Below, in pieces: positions 6,355 to 14,068 of a DNA stretch of 14,530 nucleotides (position 1 is the first letter of the stretch; each line of letters begins with the position of its first letter). The translations under genes and the position numbers were made by a program. Under the pieces are notes generated by a model. The model did no database searches and was not told where the DNA came from. It worked only from the letters and a program-made list of their open reading frames with translations. The DNA is taken from assembly GCA_017647065.1 (NCBI GenBank), contig JAGCLI010000039.1, forward strand, positions 1 through 14,530. The letters are read 5' to 3'. The stretch comes from Bacteroidales bacterium. GTDB taxonomy: Bacteria; Bacteroidota; Bacteroidia; Bacteroidales; P3.

Positions 6355-7866
6355 ATGAATCAAATAAAAGCAGGAGCATTACTTTCATACATAACACTGA
6401 TTCTCAATAGTGTAATTGCATTACTTTACACTCCTTTTATGACTTTTAAACTTGGTCAAGCAGAATATGGACTTTATTCATTAGTTGCCTCAATTATCAG
6501 CACTCTTACCGTACTTGACTTAGGTTTTGGCAACGCTGTAATACGTTATACCGCAAAATTCAAAGCCGAAAACAAACAAAACGAACTAAACAAAATGTTC
6601 GGAATGTTTTTTATAATATTTTCCATAATCGCTCTTTTATCTTTGGCAATTGGGGGTGTGATTTACTTTAACCTTGATTCACTTTTTTCTCAATCAATGA
6701 ACGAAAGCGAATTGGGAAAACTTAGAATAATGTTCCTTTTGCTTATCTTCAACCTTGCTTTCACATTTATAATGAGCGTTTATCGCTCTATAATCGTTGC
6801 ATACGAAAGATTTGTTTTCCAAAAACTCATCAACCTAATTAGAATCATTCTCAACCCTATCGTAATGATTGTTTTACTTTCCTATGGCCATAAAGCAATT
6901 TCTATGGTTGTAGTTCAAACAATTTTTAACGTCCTAACCCTACTTTTAGACTATTATTATTGCAAACGAAAACTTAACATAAAGATTGTTTTTGCCAAAT
7001 TTGACATTCCTCTTTTGAAGGAGGTTTCCATTTACTCCTTTTGGGTATTTCTAAACGTTATTATGGATAGAATTTATTGGAGTTTAGGACAAAGTGTAGT
7101 TGGAGTATATTGTGGAGCAAAACTTGTAGCGGTTTATGGCATAGCAATACAAATTCAACAAATGTATATGTCATTCTCAACCGCAATTTCCGGCATCCTA
7201 CTTCCCAAAATAACCGCAATGATTACACAAAAAGGAAGCGAAAAACAAGTTTCGGATTTATTTATACGCACCGGACGTTTACAATTCATAGTAATGAGTT
7301 TTATTCTTTCGGGCTTTGTAGTTTTTGGACGTCAATTCATAGAATTATGGGTAGGAAATTCCTATTCCGATGCTTATTATATTTGCCTACTTTTTTTCTT
7401 CCCTTTATTAGTCCCACTAATTCAAAACGTAGCAATAAGCATTCTTCAAGCAAGAAATCAAATGCGTTTTCGTTCCCTTTTATATCTTGCAATATCTCTT
7501 TTAAGTTTCGCCGTAAGCCTTCCATTAACAAAACACTATGGGGTAATTGGTTGTGCAATTGCAACCTCTTGTGCTTTATTCTTAGGACACGTCTTAATAA
7601 TGAACATATATTATCACAAAAAAGTTGATTTAGACATTATAAGTTTTTGGAAAGAAATAATAAAAATGAGCCTTACTCCTATCCTTTTAAGCCTTATAGC
7701 TATCTATGTAGCAAATCGCTTAACAATTGATAATTGGCTAATATTTTTCCTTGCAATTGGAGGATTCACCCTTATTTACATTCCTCTTTTTTGGCTTGGC
7801 TCAATGAATAATTATGAAAAATCATTAGCATTAAGCCTAATTAACAAAATTAGAAAAAAGAAATAA
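6355..7866 (+). CDS. Polysaccharide/oligosaccharide flippase (Wzx-like, MOP superfamily)
   Basis: A 503-residue inner-membrane protein predicted to move lipid-linked sugar repeat units across the membrane for surface polysaccharide synthesis. Hydrophobic segments run along its whole length (about 12-14). The N-terminal block KAGALLSYITLILNSVIALLYTPFM followed by LGQAEYGLYSL and LDLGFGNAVIRYTAKF is the hallmark opening of this family. The C-terminus is a short basic tail (INKIRKKK). The ATG is the first in frame, after a predicted 22-nt leader. The next gene begins 6 nt downstream. The usual glycosyltransferases are absent, so its substrate cannot be guessed. Codon use resembles its neighbours. 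Confidence 0.9.
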   Translation: MNQIKAGALLSYITLILNSVIALLYTPFMTFKLGQAEYGLYSLVASIISTLTVLDLGFGNAVIRYTAKFKAENKQNELNKMFGMFFIIFSIIALLSLAIGGVIYFNLDSLFSQSMNESELGKLRIMFLLLIFNLAFTFIMSVYRSIIVAYERFVFQKLINLIRIILNPIVMIVLLSYGHKAISMVVVQTIFNVLTLLLDYYYCKRKLNIKIVFAKFDIPLLKEVSIYSFWVFLNVIMDRIYWSLGQSVVGVYCGAKLVAVYGIAIQIQQMYMSFSTAISGILLPKITAMITQKGSEKQVSDLFIRTGRLQFIVMSFILSGFVVFGRQFIELWVGNSYSDAYYICLLFFFPLLVPLIQNVAISILQARNQMRFRSLLYLAISLLSFAVSLPLTKHYGVIGCAIATSCALFLGHVLIMNIYYHKKVDLDIISFWKEIIKMSLTPILLSLIAIYVANRLTIDNWLIFFLAIGGFTLIYIPLFWLGSMNNYEKSLALSLINKIRKKK

Positions 7867-7872
7867 TAAACA

Positions 7873-8799
7873 ATGTGCATAATAAATAGAGTTAAAACAA
7901 ATCAATGTTGTGGTTGTAGTGCTTGTGTAAACATTTGCCCTAAGCAATGCTTAGAACTAAAAGAAGATAAAGAAGGATTTTTACAAGTAAGACTTTCAAA
8001 ACACAATTGCATAGAATGTGGATTATGCGAAAAGGTTTGTCCGGTGCTTAATACAAAAGAAGAAAAAGAATTAGAAATAGAAGCCTTTGCGGTAAAAAAT
8101 ACGGAAGAAAGCCAAAGAAAAAACTCCTCTTCGGGAGGTGTTTTCATCGCCCTTGCAAATCAAGTAATAGAGGAAGGAGGCGTTGTATGCGGAGCAAAAT
8201 TCGACAAAGACTTTCACCTAATTCACGACTTTGCACAAACAAAAGAGGAATTAAAACCCCTAATGGGCTCAAAATACCTACAATCCGATATGAAAGATTG
8301 CTACAAAAAAGTAAAAAACTACCTTTTACAAGAAAGATTAGTACTTTTTGTCGGCACACCTTGTCAAGTCATGGGATTGAAGCTCTATCTTAGAAAAGAT
8401 TACAATAACCTCCTTGCAATAGAGGTAGTTTGCCACGGAGTACCCTCGCCTTTGGTGTGGGAAAAATACTTAGAGGAAGTATGCAAGAGAAAGAAAATTT
8501 CACTAAACGAAATAGAAAACATATCATTTCGCAACAAAGACAAATCATGGAGAGTGTTTAATTTAAAAATAGAGGGAAAAGACAAAACCATTCTAAAAGA
8601 ATCACTCCACGATAACCTATATATGAGGGGATTTCTTCAAAACCTATTTTTAAGACAAAGTTGCCACAACTGCCCTGCAAAGAATTTCAACTCAATGGCC
8701 GACATTAGCCTTGCAGATTATTGGAGCATTGATCGTTTTCACCCAGAAATTGACGACAACAAAGGAGTGAGTGCAATGATTCTTTACAATAAAAAATAA
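7873..8799 (+). CDS. FrhB-like iron-sulfur protein (coenzyme F420 hydrogenase beta-subunit family), frameshifted 3' end
   Basis: This 308-residue frame carries two [4Fe-4S] ferredoxin motifs: C12, C15, C18, C22-P and C46, C49, C52, C56-P. It then has the FrhB family blocks KNSSSGGVFIALA, LFVGTPCQVMGLK, IEVVCHGVPSPLVWEKYL and CHNCPAKNFNSMADISLADYWSI. Members in Bacteroidota polysaccharide loci are uncharacterised or presumed reductases; an F420 role is unlikely here, since this group is not known to make F420. The frame ends early in ILYNKK at an A6 run (8791-8796). The normal C-terminus continues in the -1 frame to 9074; joined, the product would be about 400 residues, the usual length. It starts 6 nt after the flippase gene. 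Confidence 0.88.
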   Translation: MCIINRVKTNQCCGCSACVNICPKQCLELKEDKEGFLQVRLSKHNCIECGLCEKVCPVLNTKEEKELEIEAFAVKNTEESQRKNSSSGGVFIALANQVIEEGGVVCGAKFDKDFHLIHDFAQTKEELKPLMGSKYLQSDMKDCYKKVKNYLLQERLVLFVGTPCQVMGLKLYLRKDYNNLLAIEVVCHGVPSPLVWEKYLEEVCKRKKISLNEIENISFRNKDKSWRVFNLKIEGKDKTILKESLHDNLYMRGFLQNLFLRQSCHNCPAKNFNSMADISLADYWSIDRFHPEIDDNKGVSAMILYNKK

Positions 8800-9074
8800 A
8801 ACTTGATTTCAATAAATTATTTCTTGATTTTAAAAAATTAAAACTTGATTTTAAAAACACAACTCTTAGAAATATTTTAGAGACAAACACAGCCCTTGTA
8901 AAAAGTGCAAAACCACACCCAAGAAGAGAAGAATTTTTTGAAACAATGCAAGAAAAAGGACTTTTAAACCTAAAACAATACGTTGGCGAACCAACATTAA
9001 AGAAAATAAAACGCAAAACAAGATGGTTTCTTTCGGACGTAAAAGCGTTGATATTAAAAAAGGGAGGTTTTTAG
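8796..9074 (+). pseudogene. Displaced C-terminal part of the FrhB-like protein (-1 frame)
   Basis: Reading from ATA at 8796 gives 92 codons to TAG 9072-9074. The segment NTALVKSAKPHPRREEFFETM is the recognised C-terminal block of this family, and the end KRKTRWFLSDVKALILKK is a typical basic helix. The frame has no start codon at its head and its upstream stop is TAA 8790-8792. The crossover must therefore lie within the A6 run 8791-8796; one extra A there would restore a single reading frame. Causes could be a true inactivating deletion, a phase-variable or slippage tract, or a sequencing error. Confidence 0.85.
8802..8864 (+). repeat. Three-copy 21-bp in-frame tandem repeat
   Basis: Imperfect 21-nt units begin at 8802, 8823 and 8844, each with CTTGATTT. 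In the restored frame they encode LDFNKLF, LDFKKLK and LDFKNTT, a heptad-like leucine/phenylalanine helix. It begins 6 nt after the A6 frameshift site. I do not recall such repeats in other members of this family, so it is probably a local expansion. Confidence 0.8.
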
Positions 9075-9085
9075 CCTCCCTTTTT
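9057..9085. terminator. Bidirectional terminator between convergent genes
   Basis: AAAAAGGGAGG (9057-9067) pairs with CCTCCCTTTTT (9075-9085) around a 7-nt loop holding the TAG of the FrhB-like frame. The A-run/T-run flanks make it a good rho-independent terminator on both strands. It serves the polysaccharide unit and the S46 peptidase gene, whose stop is at 9089. Confidence 0.9.
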
Positions 9086-9088
9086 GAT

Positions 9089-11239
9089 TTATTTTACGAT
9101 TTTCATTTCTTTTATCAAGTTTGTAGCTCCGGCGTACTTGTCTATAATGAACAATACGTAGCGAATATCTACCGAAATACATCTTTGAAGATCTGGATTG
9201 AAAGCTATGTTTCCACTCATTGCTTCCCAGTTTCCGTCAAAGGCAATTCCTACTAATTCTCCTTTTGCATTGATTGTTGGAGAACCTGAATTTCCTCCTG
9301 TTATGTCAAGGTCTGCTATGAATGCCACAGGAACGCTTCCATTTTCTGCATATTGACCATAGTCTTTTGTTTCATAAAGAAGACGAAGTTTTGAAGGTAC
9401 GGTAAATTCCCATGAAGAATTGTCTTCTTTTGCCATTACGCCATCAAGGGTTGTGATATATTTATAAGAAATTCCATCTTTTGGTTCGTAAGGACGTACT
9501 CTACCGTATGTATAACGTATTGTAAGGTTAGCATTTGGTGCAAAGTGTTTGTCTTTGTCCATTTCCATAACGCCTTTTACAAACAAACGATTTGATTTAT
9601 TAAGACTTTCTCTTTGTGTTTTAACAAGGGCAAGTTTTTCGTTAAGATTTGAGATGAATTGATTTGTTAGTATGTATGCAGGGTCATTAGTTATTTGTGT
9701 TACATCAAGATTTTCTAATAGTTTTGTTAGACTTTCTTGATTTACTAAAAGAGATGTTTTGAAAATATCGCTTGCTATTTGTTTGAAGTCGTAACCGTTT
9801 GCAAAGGCATTTGATAAAAATTCTGGTGATTGGTGAAGGATTGGAACATTTCTAAAAAATACGTCCAAACCTGCTGCAAATAATTTCTCTTCTGTTATTA
9901 TGTTGTAATCCTTAAATATACCTGCAAATTGGGTTTTAAGTTTTGAGGCTATTTCTTTTGCTTTTTCCGATTTGCCATTTTTATTTAATTCATCTTCAAG
10001 TGGACGTAATTGTCTTGCTATTGAAAATACCGATGCTCCTCTTAGAATTGCTTCATTAGTGTAAACTCTTAACAATTCATATTCACCGGTTGCTTGATAT
10101 GCTTCTTTTAGATTTGCTAATACATCACCATATTCTGCTTTTCTTTTTGCATCTTTTTCAATCCATTGTGCAAATCGATTTTCCAATGCTTGTTTTGTGC
10201 TTTTTACATCAAGATTTTTTAAACATGTTGTTTGTCCTTGATAAAATTTCCAATAGTTTGAAAGTGATGCAAACTTACTTGCGTATTGTATTCTTACTCT
10301 TGGTTCTTGTAACATATCTTCTTGCATTACGTTTCTTAAAGCTGTACGAGCTGTTACAACACTTGGATTGTAAATATCTATTGCTTGTTCTACTCCGAAA
10401 GAAGTTAAGAAACGATCTGTTGTGCCTGGATAACCCATAACCATAACAAAGTCATTTTCTTTTAAACCTTTTAATGAAATAGGTAAGAAATGTTTTGGTT
10501 TTAAAGGAACATTGTCTTTTGAATACTTAGCTGGCTTTCCGTTTTTATCGGCATAAACTCTAAATACAGAGAAATCTCCTGTATGTCTTGGCCACATCCA
10601 GTTGTCTGTATCGGCTCCGAATTTTCCTATCGAAGAAGGTGGTGCTCCAACTAAACGTACGTCTTCGTAAACCTCATAAACAAATAGGCAATATTGATTT
10701 CCGTTGAACATTGTAGAAACTTCCGCTGTGTAAGTTGTGCCTTTTTCTACTTCTTCTTTAATTTTCTTTGAGTTTGCACGAACTATTTTCGCTCTTTCTT
10801 CCTCTGAGGTAGAATTTGTTACTCCTTTCAACACTCTTTCTGTAACATCTTCCATTCTAATGAAGAATTTAGCTGTCAATCCCGGATTTGGCAATTCTTC
10901 ACTTTGATTATATGCCCAAAATCCATTAGAAAGATAGTCGTGTTCTACGGTTGAGTGTTGTTGAATTTGAGGATAACCACAGTGATGATTGGTTAAAATC
11001 AATCCTTGGTCGGAAACGATTTCTCCTGTACAACCTCTACCAAATTGAATAATGGCATCTTTTAACGAAGCATTGTTAATGTCATAGATTTGTTTAGAAG
11101 TAAGTTTCAAACCCTTCTTTTTCATTTCTTTATATGTCTGTTTGTCAATCGACATCAACAGCCACATTCCTTCATCTGCTTTTACCAACGGTGAAAAAGC
11201 AAATAACGCTAATAAAAATAACGTTGTAATTCTTTTCAT
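9089..11239 (-). CDS. dpp7: Family S46 dipeptidyl peptidase, DPP7 type
   Basis: S46 serine peptidases of the Bacteroidota periplasm release dipeptides from oligopeptide N-termini, feeding amino-acid fermentation. Length 716 is typical. A signal peptide covers residues 1-21, with mature N-terminus near D22, whose region helps bind the substrate amino group. The triad is visible: H86 in TNHHC, D222 in HTGDFS, and S651 in GGNSGS. Eighteen residues past that serine is G669 (AFDGNWEAMSG). Glycine there marks DPP7, which prefers hydrophobic or aliphatic penultimate residues, while DPP11 (Asp/Glu-specific) has arginine. The end VDIRYVLFIIDKYAGATNLI is a conserved family block. It has its own perfect promoter and a terminator at 9057-9085, so it is monocistronic. 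Confidence 0.94.
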   Translation of the reverse strand: MKRITTLFLLALFAFSPLVKADEGMWLLMSIDKQTYKEMKKKGLKLTSKQIYDINNASLKDAIIQFGRGCTGEIVSDQGLILTNHHCGYPQIQQHSTVEHDYLSNGFWAYNQSEELPNPGLTAKFFIRMEDVTERVLKGVTNSTSEEERAKIVRANSKKIKEEVEKGTTYTAEVSTMFNGNQYCLFVYEVYEDVRLVGAPPSSIGKFGADTDNWMWPRHTGDFSVFRVYADKNGKPAKYSKDNVPLKPKHFLPISLKGLKENDFVMVMGYPGTTDRFLTSFGVEQAIDIYNPSVVTARTALRNVMQEDMLQEPRVRIQYASKFASLSNYWKFYQGQTTCLKNLDVKSTKQALENRFAQWIEKDAKRKAEYGDVLANLKEAYQATGEYELLRVYTNEAILRGASVFSIARQLRPLEDELNKNGKSEKAKEIASKLKTQFAGIFKDYNIITEEKLFAAGLDVFFRNVPILHQSPEFLSNAFANGYDFKQIASDIFKTSLLVNQESLTKLLENLDVTQITNDPAYILTNQFISNLNEKLALVKTQRESLNKSNRLFVKGVMEMDKDKHFAPNANLTIRYTYGRVRPYEPKDGISYKYITTLDGVMAKEDNSSWEFTVPSKLRLLYETKDYGQYAENGSVPVAFIADLDITGGNSGSPTINAKGELVGIAFDGNWEAMSGNIAFNPDLQRCISVDIRYVLFIIDKYAGATNLIKEMKIVK

Positions 11240-11274
11240 CTTGATTCGCTTTTAGTTAATAATTATTCAAACTA

Positions 11275-11305
11275 CAAAAATAAACCTTTTCTTTGATTTT
11301 ACAAA
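11275..11305 (-). promoter_or_regulatory. Promoter of the S46 peptidase gene
   Basis: The minus strand reads TTTG (11305-11302), 19 nt, then TATTTTTG (11282-11275): a full match to the Bacteroidota consensus. The predicted start near 11270 gives a leader of about 31 nt before ATG 11239, with AATCAAG just ahead of the start codon. Confidence 0.85.
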
Positions 11306-11316
11306 AACTAAGAAAA

Positions 11317-11469
11317 TTATTTCTTTGTTTTAAGAAATTTTTTCTTTACTTTTTTCAAATTTTTCTTTGATTTTTTTCTTAGAAAAAAATTCTCAAAGTA
11401 ACGTTTTGATAAAGAGGATATTACAATTGTAAGTAAAAAGACTGCAATTAGAAAGGTTATTATTAACAA
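11317..11469 (-). CDS. Possible small single-pass membrane protein (non-ATG start)
   Basis: A 50-residue frame from TTG 11469 to TAA 11317-11319. The N-terminal part is one strong hydrophobic segment (LLIITFLIAVFLLTIVISSL), then SKRYFENFFLRKK and a lysine-rich tail. That layout suits a small inner-membrane protein with a cytoplasmic basic tail. Against it: no in-frame ATG exists, since TAG lies 8 codons upstream of the TTG (D-E-N-I-N-S between). The lysines could come from A-rich DNA, and no promoter box is seen. It occupies most of the otherwise gene-free stretch between the lipoprotein gene and the S46 promoter. It may be a real gene with a rare start, a remnant, or chance. Confidence 0.3.
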   Translation of the reverse strand: MLIITFLIAVFLLTIVISSLSKRYFENFFLRKKSKKNLKKVKKKFLKTKK

Positions 11470-11519
11470 ACTATTTATATTTTCATCCTATTGTTGCACT
11501 ATGATGAAGAACCACCAAA

Positions 11520-11552
11520 GAGGCTGCAATAAATCGTAGTGTATTGAGCCCC
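11520..11552 (-). terminator. Hairpin downstream of the lipoprotein gene
   Basis: On the minus strand GGGGCTCAATA (11552-11542) pairs with TATTG then AGCCTC (11531-11527, 11525-11520), with one bulged C and one G-U pair, around a 10-nt loop. It lies 18 nt past the lipoprotein stop. The trailing sequence has only CTTTGG, not a long T-run, so it may act as a 3'-end stabiliser or weak terminator. Confidence 0.5.
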
Positions 11553-11570
11553 TTAAAGTGTGTAATGCTT

Positions 11571-11741
11571 TTATACATAATATGTATTTTCTTGTTTTGG
11601 GGCTTGATATGAAAATGTTGGACATTTACATTTCTTTTTTCTTGTTTTTTTCATAGTCGTTCCTCTGCTTGATGTTGCACATGAGGAGAGTAAAACTGCG
11701 AAAAGCACAAGCAAAACCAAATAAGCTTTCTTTATTTTCAT
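11571..11741 (-). CDS. Small lipoprotein (56 aa)
   Basis: The frame from ATG 11741 to TAA 11571-11573 encodes a 56-residue precursor. Residues 1-20 are a signal peptide (MKIKKAY then a leucine/valine-rich core), and LLSSC with C21 is a classical lipobox. The mature peptide is only about 36 residues, CATSSRGTTM then a very basic KKTRKKKCKC and a short tail ending YYV. A CKC pair near residues 38-40 could bind metal or form disulfides. It lies 11 nt downstream of the T9SS protease stop, so it is the last gene of the coaE-protease transcript. I do not recognise a named family; small lipoproteins of this layout are common in Bacteroidota. Confidence 0.8.
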   Translation of the reverse strand: MKIKKAYLVLLVLFAVLLSSCATSSRGTTMKKTRKKKCKCPTFSYQAPKQENTYYV

Positions 11742-11752
11742 AATTTTTAAAT

Positions 11753-13402
11753 TTAATTTAATACTATTTGTTCTGTAAGAATTGAATTATCGGTTGTGAT
11801 TTTAAGAGTGTAAACTCCTTTTTGCAAATGATTTAGGCTAAGTGTATGAGTTGAAGATGAAAGTGTGTGTGTTTCTACTTTTCTTCCTGCTTGGTCAAAA
11901 ATATCTATTTGTTTTATTTTAATAGATTGATCAAGTGTTATGTTTATTTCATCTTTTGTTGGATTAGGATAAAGTTGCAATGAGATATTTTGTGCATTTG
12001 GATTTGTAAGAGCTGAGGTATAATCCATTCCATCAACAAAATTTACGCCTGTTTCATTAGGATCTAACCAATGATCTAACTTTCTTGAATTTGTATTACC
12101 GTTTGAAGACCAATGCCAAGACATTTTTCCATATACATCATATTTATAACTTGCTGGAACATCACATCCTGAGGCTCCTCCTGTAAGTGTACCAACTATT
12201 CTGCCCTCTGGATTGAACAATGCTGAGCCTGAAGAACCGCCTTCCATAATTCCCCAACCGTTTTCGGTCTCTGCCCATTCTACATACCAGTGTGTAGCTG
12301 ATGAAGAGCCGTATGAAGAATTTTGTAAGCGAGTATTAAATGTTGAAATCTTCTTTACGTCTCCGCTTGGGTGATGTATTCCAACTCCATTATTGACTGC
12401 TGTGTTTCTTTTATCCCATCCACACCAATAAGGTGAGTATGATAGTGGTATTTCATCGCTTAAAAGCATTAAAGCAAAGTCGCTACCGTTTGAACCGTAT
12501 GTATTGTCTAATGCTTTTACGCTTGTACCTGTTACAGAGCGTGAACGGCTTGGCTCACTTGCTGTTACCGAACAACCAGAGTTTTCATATTTGAAATAAA
12601 ATACAAATTGGCTGTAATAAGAAGTTGAGGCTACGTCTTCAATACAGTGTGCTGCTGTTAAAAGGTATGGTTTTAAATCATAATTTGTGTTATTTACCAA
12701 AGTACCTGTACACCAACCGATGTATTGACTACTCATTCTTATTTGTATTCTACAAACCCCTCTTTGTTGTTGGCGATAATTATCTCCTTCTGAACAATTT
12801 ACGTTTACGTTACAATCTCCTGATGAACGATATTCGCTTGATAGTTTTGTAATTCCACGATATGCGTATCCTATTTCTGTAAGTTCTATTTGTGCTTGTT
12901 CGCTTTCGCTATTTGGTTGATAGTATTCCATAATTATTTTATCACCTTCTATGTATTCTGTTGCGAAAGTGTTGTATTCATTATTGTTTTGGTGTGTGAA
13001 TGCTCCTAATACTTTTGTCCTTTCTGGATTATAAACAAAGAATTTACCTGTGCGTGGTAGTTGAAAGTTGTCTGAGTAAAAGATTAAAGCCTCTGCCTCT
13101 TCTACCTCTACACTTAATGTCCATACAACACCATCTGCTGTTTGTGTTTTATTGGCTAATTCAAAGAAGTCTTTGTAAATAGGTAGTATTACACCGAATC
13201 GCATCATTTTATTCTGCTTATCGTTTTCTATGTCTTCTTCTAAAACTTGTTGAAGGTCTGGTTTGTCTATTTTTACATTTGCTATTTTTTGGTAATTAAA
13301 TCCTTCTATTTTATAGGTATAAGGATTTTCATTTGTGCTTATTTGAGAAAAAGCACTAAAACTCATAATGAGTGCAATAATTACAAAAATTGTTTTTTTC
13401 AT
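11753..13402 (-). CDS. Secreted trypsin-like serine protease (lysyl endopeptidase-like) with T9SS sorting domain
   Basis: A 549-residue exported protease. Residues 1-19 are a signal peptide (ending SAFSQ). Residues about 20-190 form a propeptide. The S1-fold domain follows, with triad H252 (TAAHC), D308 (SDFALM) and S391 (GGSSGS). Numbered from about residue 195, H252 and D308 fall at 57 and 113, as in Achromobacter lysyl endopeptidase. The cysteines also fit its disulfides (C197/C413, C203/C277, C231/C253). Lysine specificity is likely but not proven. Residues 475-549 (LYPNPTKDEINI to GVYTLKI, TEQIVLN) are a type A Por/T9SS C-terminal domain, for outer-membrane secretion and anchoring. Its ATG overlaps the coaE stop (ATGA). 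A small lipoprotein follows 11 nt downstream. Confidence 0.93.
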   Translation of the reverse strand: MKKTIFVIIALIMSFSAFSQISTNENPYTYKIEGFNYQKIANVKIDKPDLQQVLEEDIENDKQNKMMRFGVILPIYKDFFELANKTQTADGVVWTLSVEVEEAEALIFYSDNFQLPRTGKFFVYNPERTKVLGAFTHQNNNEYNTFATEYIEGDKIIMEYYQPNSESEQAQIELTEIGYAYRGITKLSSEYRSSGDCNVNVNCSEGDNYRQQQRGVCRIQIRMSSQYIGWCTGTLVNNTNYDLKPYLLTAAHCIEDVASTSYYSQFVFYFKYENSGCSVTASEPSRSRSVTGTSVKALDNTYGSNGSDFALMLLSDEIPLSYSPYWCGWDKRNTAVNNGVGIHHPSGDVKKISTFNTRLQNSSYGSSSATHWYVEWAETENGWGIMEGGSSGSALFNPEGRIVGTLTGGASGCDVPASYKYDVYGKMSWHWSSNGNTNSRKLDHWLDPNETGVNFVDGMDYTSALTNPNAQNISLQLYPNPTKDEINITLDQSIKIKQIDIFDQAGRKVETHTLSSSTHTLSLNHLQKGVYTLKITTDNSILTEQIVLN

Positions 13403-13995
13403 TGTGCGTTGTGTTTTATTTGTTCTAATATATTTTCATGTATTGCTATTATTTGTGGTAATAGCATTGTGTTGTTGTCGTGATAAATGTTGTAATCTGA
13501 TAGTTGTTTTTTTGTTTGCCAAGGCATTTGATTGTTTATGCGTTGCAAAACTTGCTCTCGGGAAATATTATCTCGGAGTTTCACTCTTTCTATCGCGATT
13601 TCTATTGGGGTTTCTATGTTTATGATTTTGTCAAAGTGATTTTGCCAACCTATTTCAAGGATTATGGCCGATTCTAATATGGTATAGGGCGAGGTTTGCT
13701 TACTTTGCCAAAGTTTGTATTTATCTAATACCTTTGGGTGAATGAGAGAGTTTAGTTTTTCAAGAGCTTTATTATCATTAAAGACAATATTGGCTAATTT
13801 TTGTGGACAAAACTCTCCTTTTTCTATGATTGAGGATCCAAAAATGTGGACTATTTGTGTTAAGAACTCTTTTTCTTTGTAAAGCTCTTTGGCTTGTTGA
13901 TCAGAATTAAATATTGGTACTCCAAATGTATTGAATACTTTGGAGATAAGGGTCTTTCCGCAACCTATTCCGCTTGTTAAACCTACCGAAAACAT
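13399..13995 (-). CDS. coaE: Dephospho-CoA kinase
   Basis: CoaE phosphorylates the ribose 3'-OH of dephospho-CoA, the last step of coenzyme A synthesis in the cytoplasm. The N-terminal P-loop is GLTSGIGCGKT (residues 5-15), the family form of GxxxxGKS/T with C12 in place of the usual serine. Other family features are FNSDQQAKELY (the D-x-x-A lid segment), LIHPKVLDKY and the late IERVKLRDNISREQVLQRINNQM. Length 198 is normal. An in-frame TAA two codons before the ATG fixes the start. The stop overlaps the protease ATG, giving translational coupling. It starts only 10 nt past the HU hairpin and has no visible promoter box, so it may depend on readthrough from HU. Confidence 0.95.
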   Translation of the reverse strand: MFSVGLTSGIGCGKTLISKVFNTFGVPIFNSDQQAKELYKEKEFLTQIVHIFGSSIIEKGEFCPQKLANIVFNDNKALEKLNSLIHPKVLDKYKLWQSKQTSPYTILESAIILEIGWQNHFDKIINIETPIEIAIERVKLRDNISREQVLQRINNQMPWQTKKQLSDYNIYHDNNTMLLPQIIAIHENILEQIKHNAQ

Positions 13996-14005
13996 TGTTT
14001 AACAT

Positions 14006-14042
14006 AAAGAAAGGACTACTAAAACTTTGTAGTCCTTTCTTT
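14006..14042. terminator. Hairpin between HU and coaE
   Basis: A perfect 14-bp stem (14006-14019 with 14029-14042) around the loop TAAAACTTT, holding AAAGGACTAC and its complement. It lies 26 nt past the HU stop. The T-rich 3' arm on the minus strand fits a terminator or attenuator before coaE. Confidence 0.8.
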
Positions 14043-14068
14043 TTAATTTATAATTTGAATGTTATTGA

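Noticed and set aside
7077..7628. Plus-strand open frame of 183 codons inside the flippase gene
   Set aside because: Overlapping frame with low-complexity Ser/Asn/Phe-rich composition; the flippase frame has clear family blocks.
8788..8801. Programmed -1 ribosomal frameshift at the A-run
   Set aside because: Only six A preceded by T, so it is not a proper X-XXY-YYZ heptamer, and no clear downstream structure is seen; indel or slippage is simpler. Not fully excluded.
9089..11239. DPP11 (Asp/Glu-specific) identity for the S46 peptidase
   Set aside because: The specificity position 18 residues after the catalytic serine is glycine (G669), not the arginine of DPP11.
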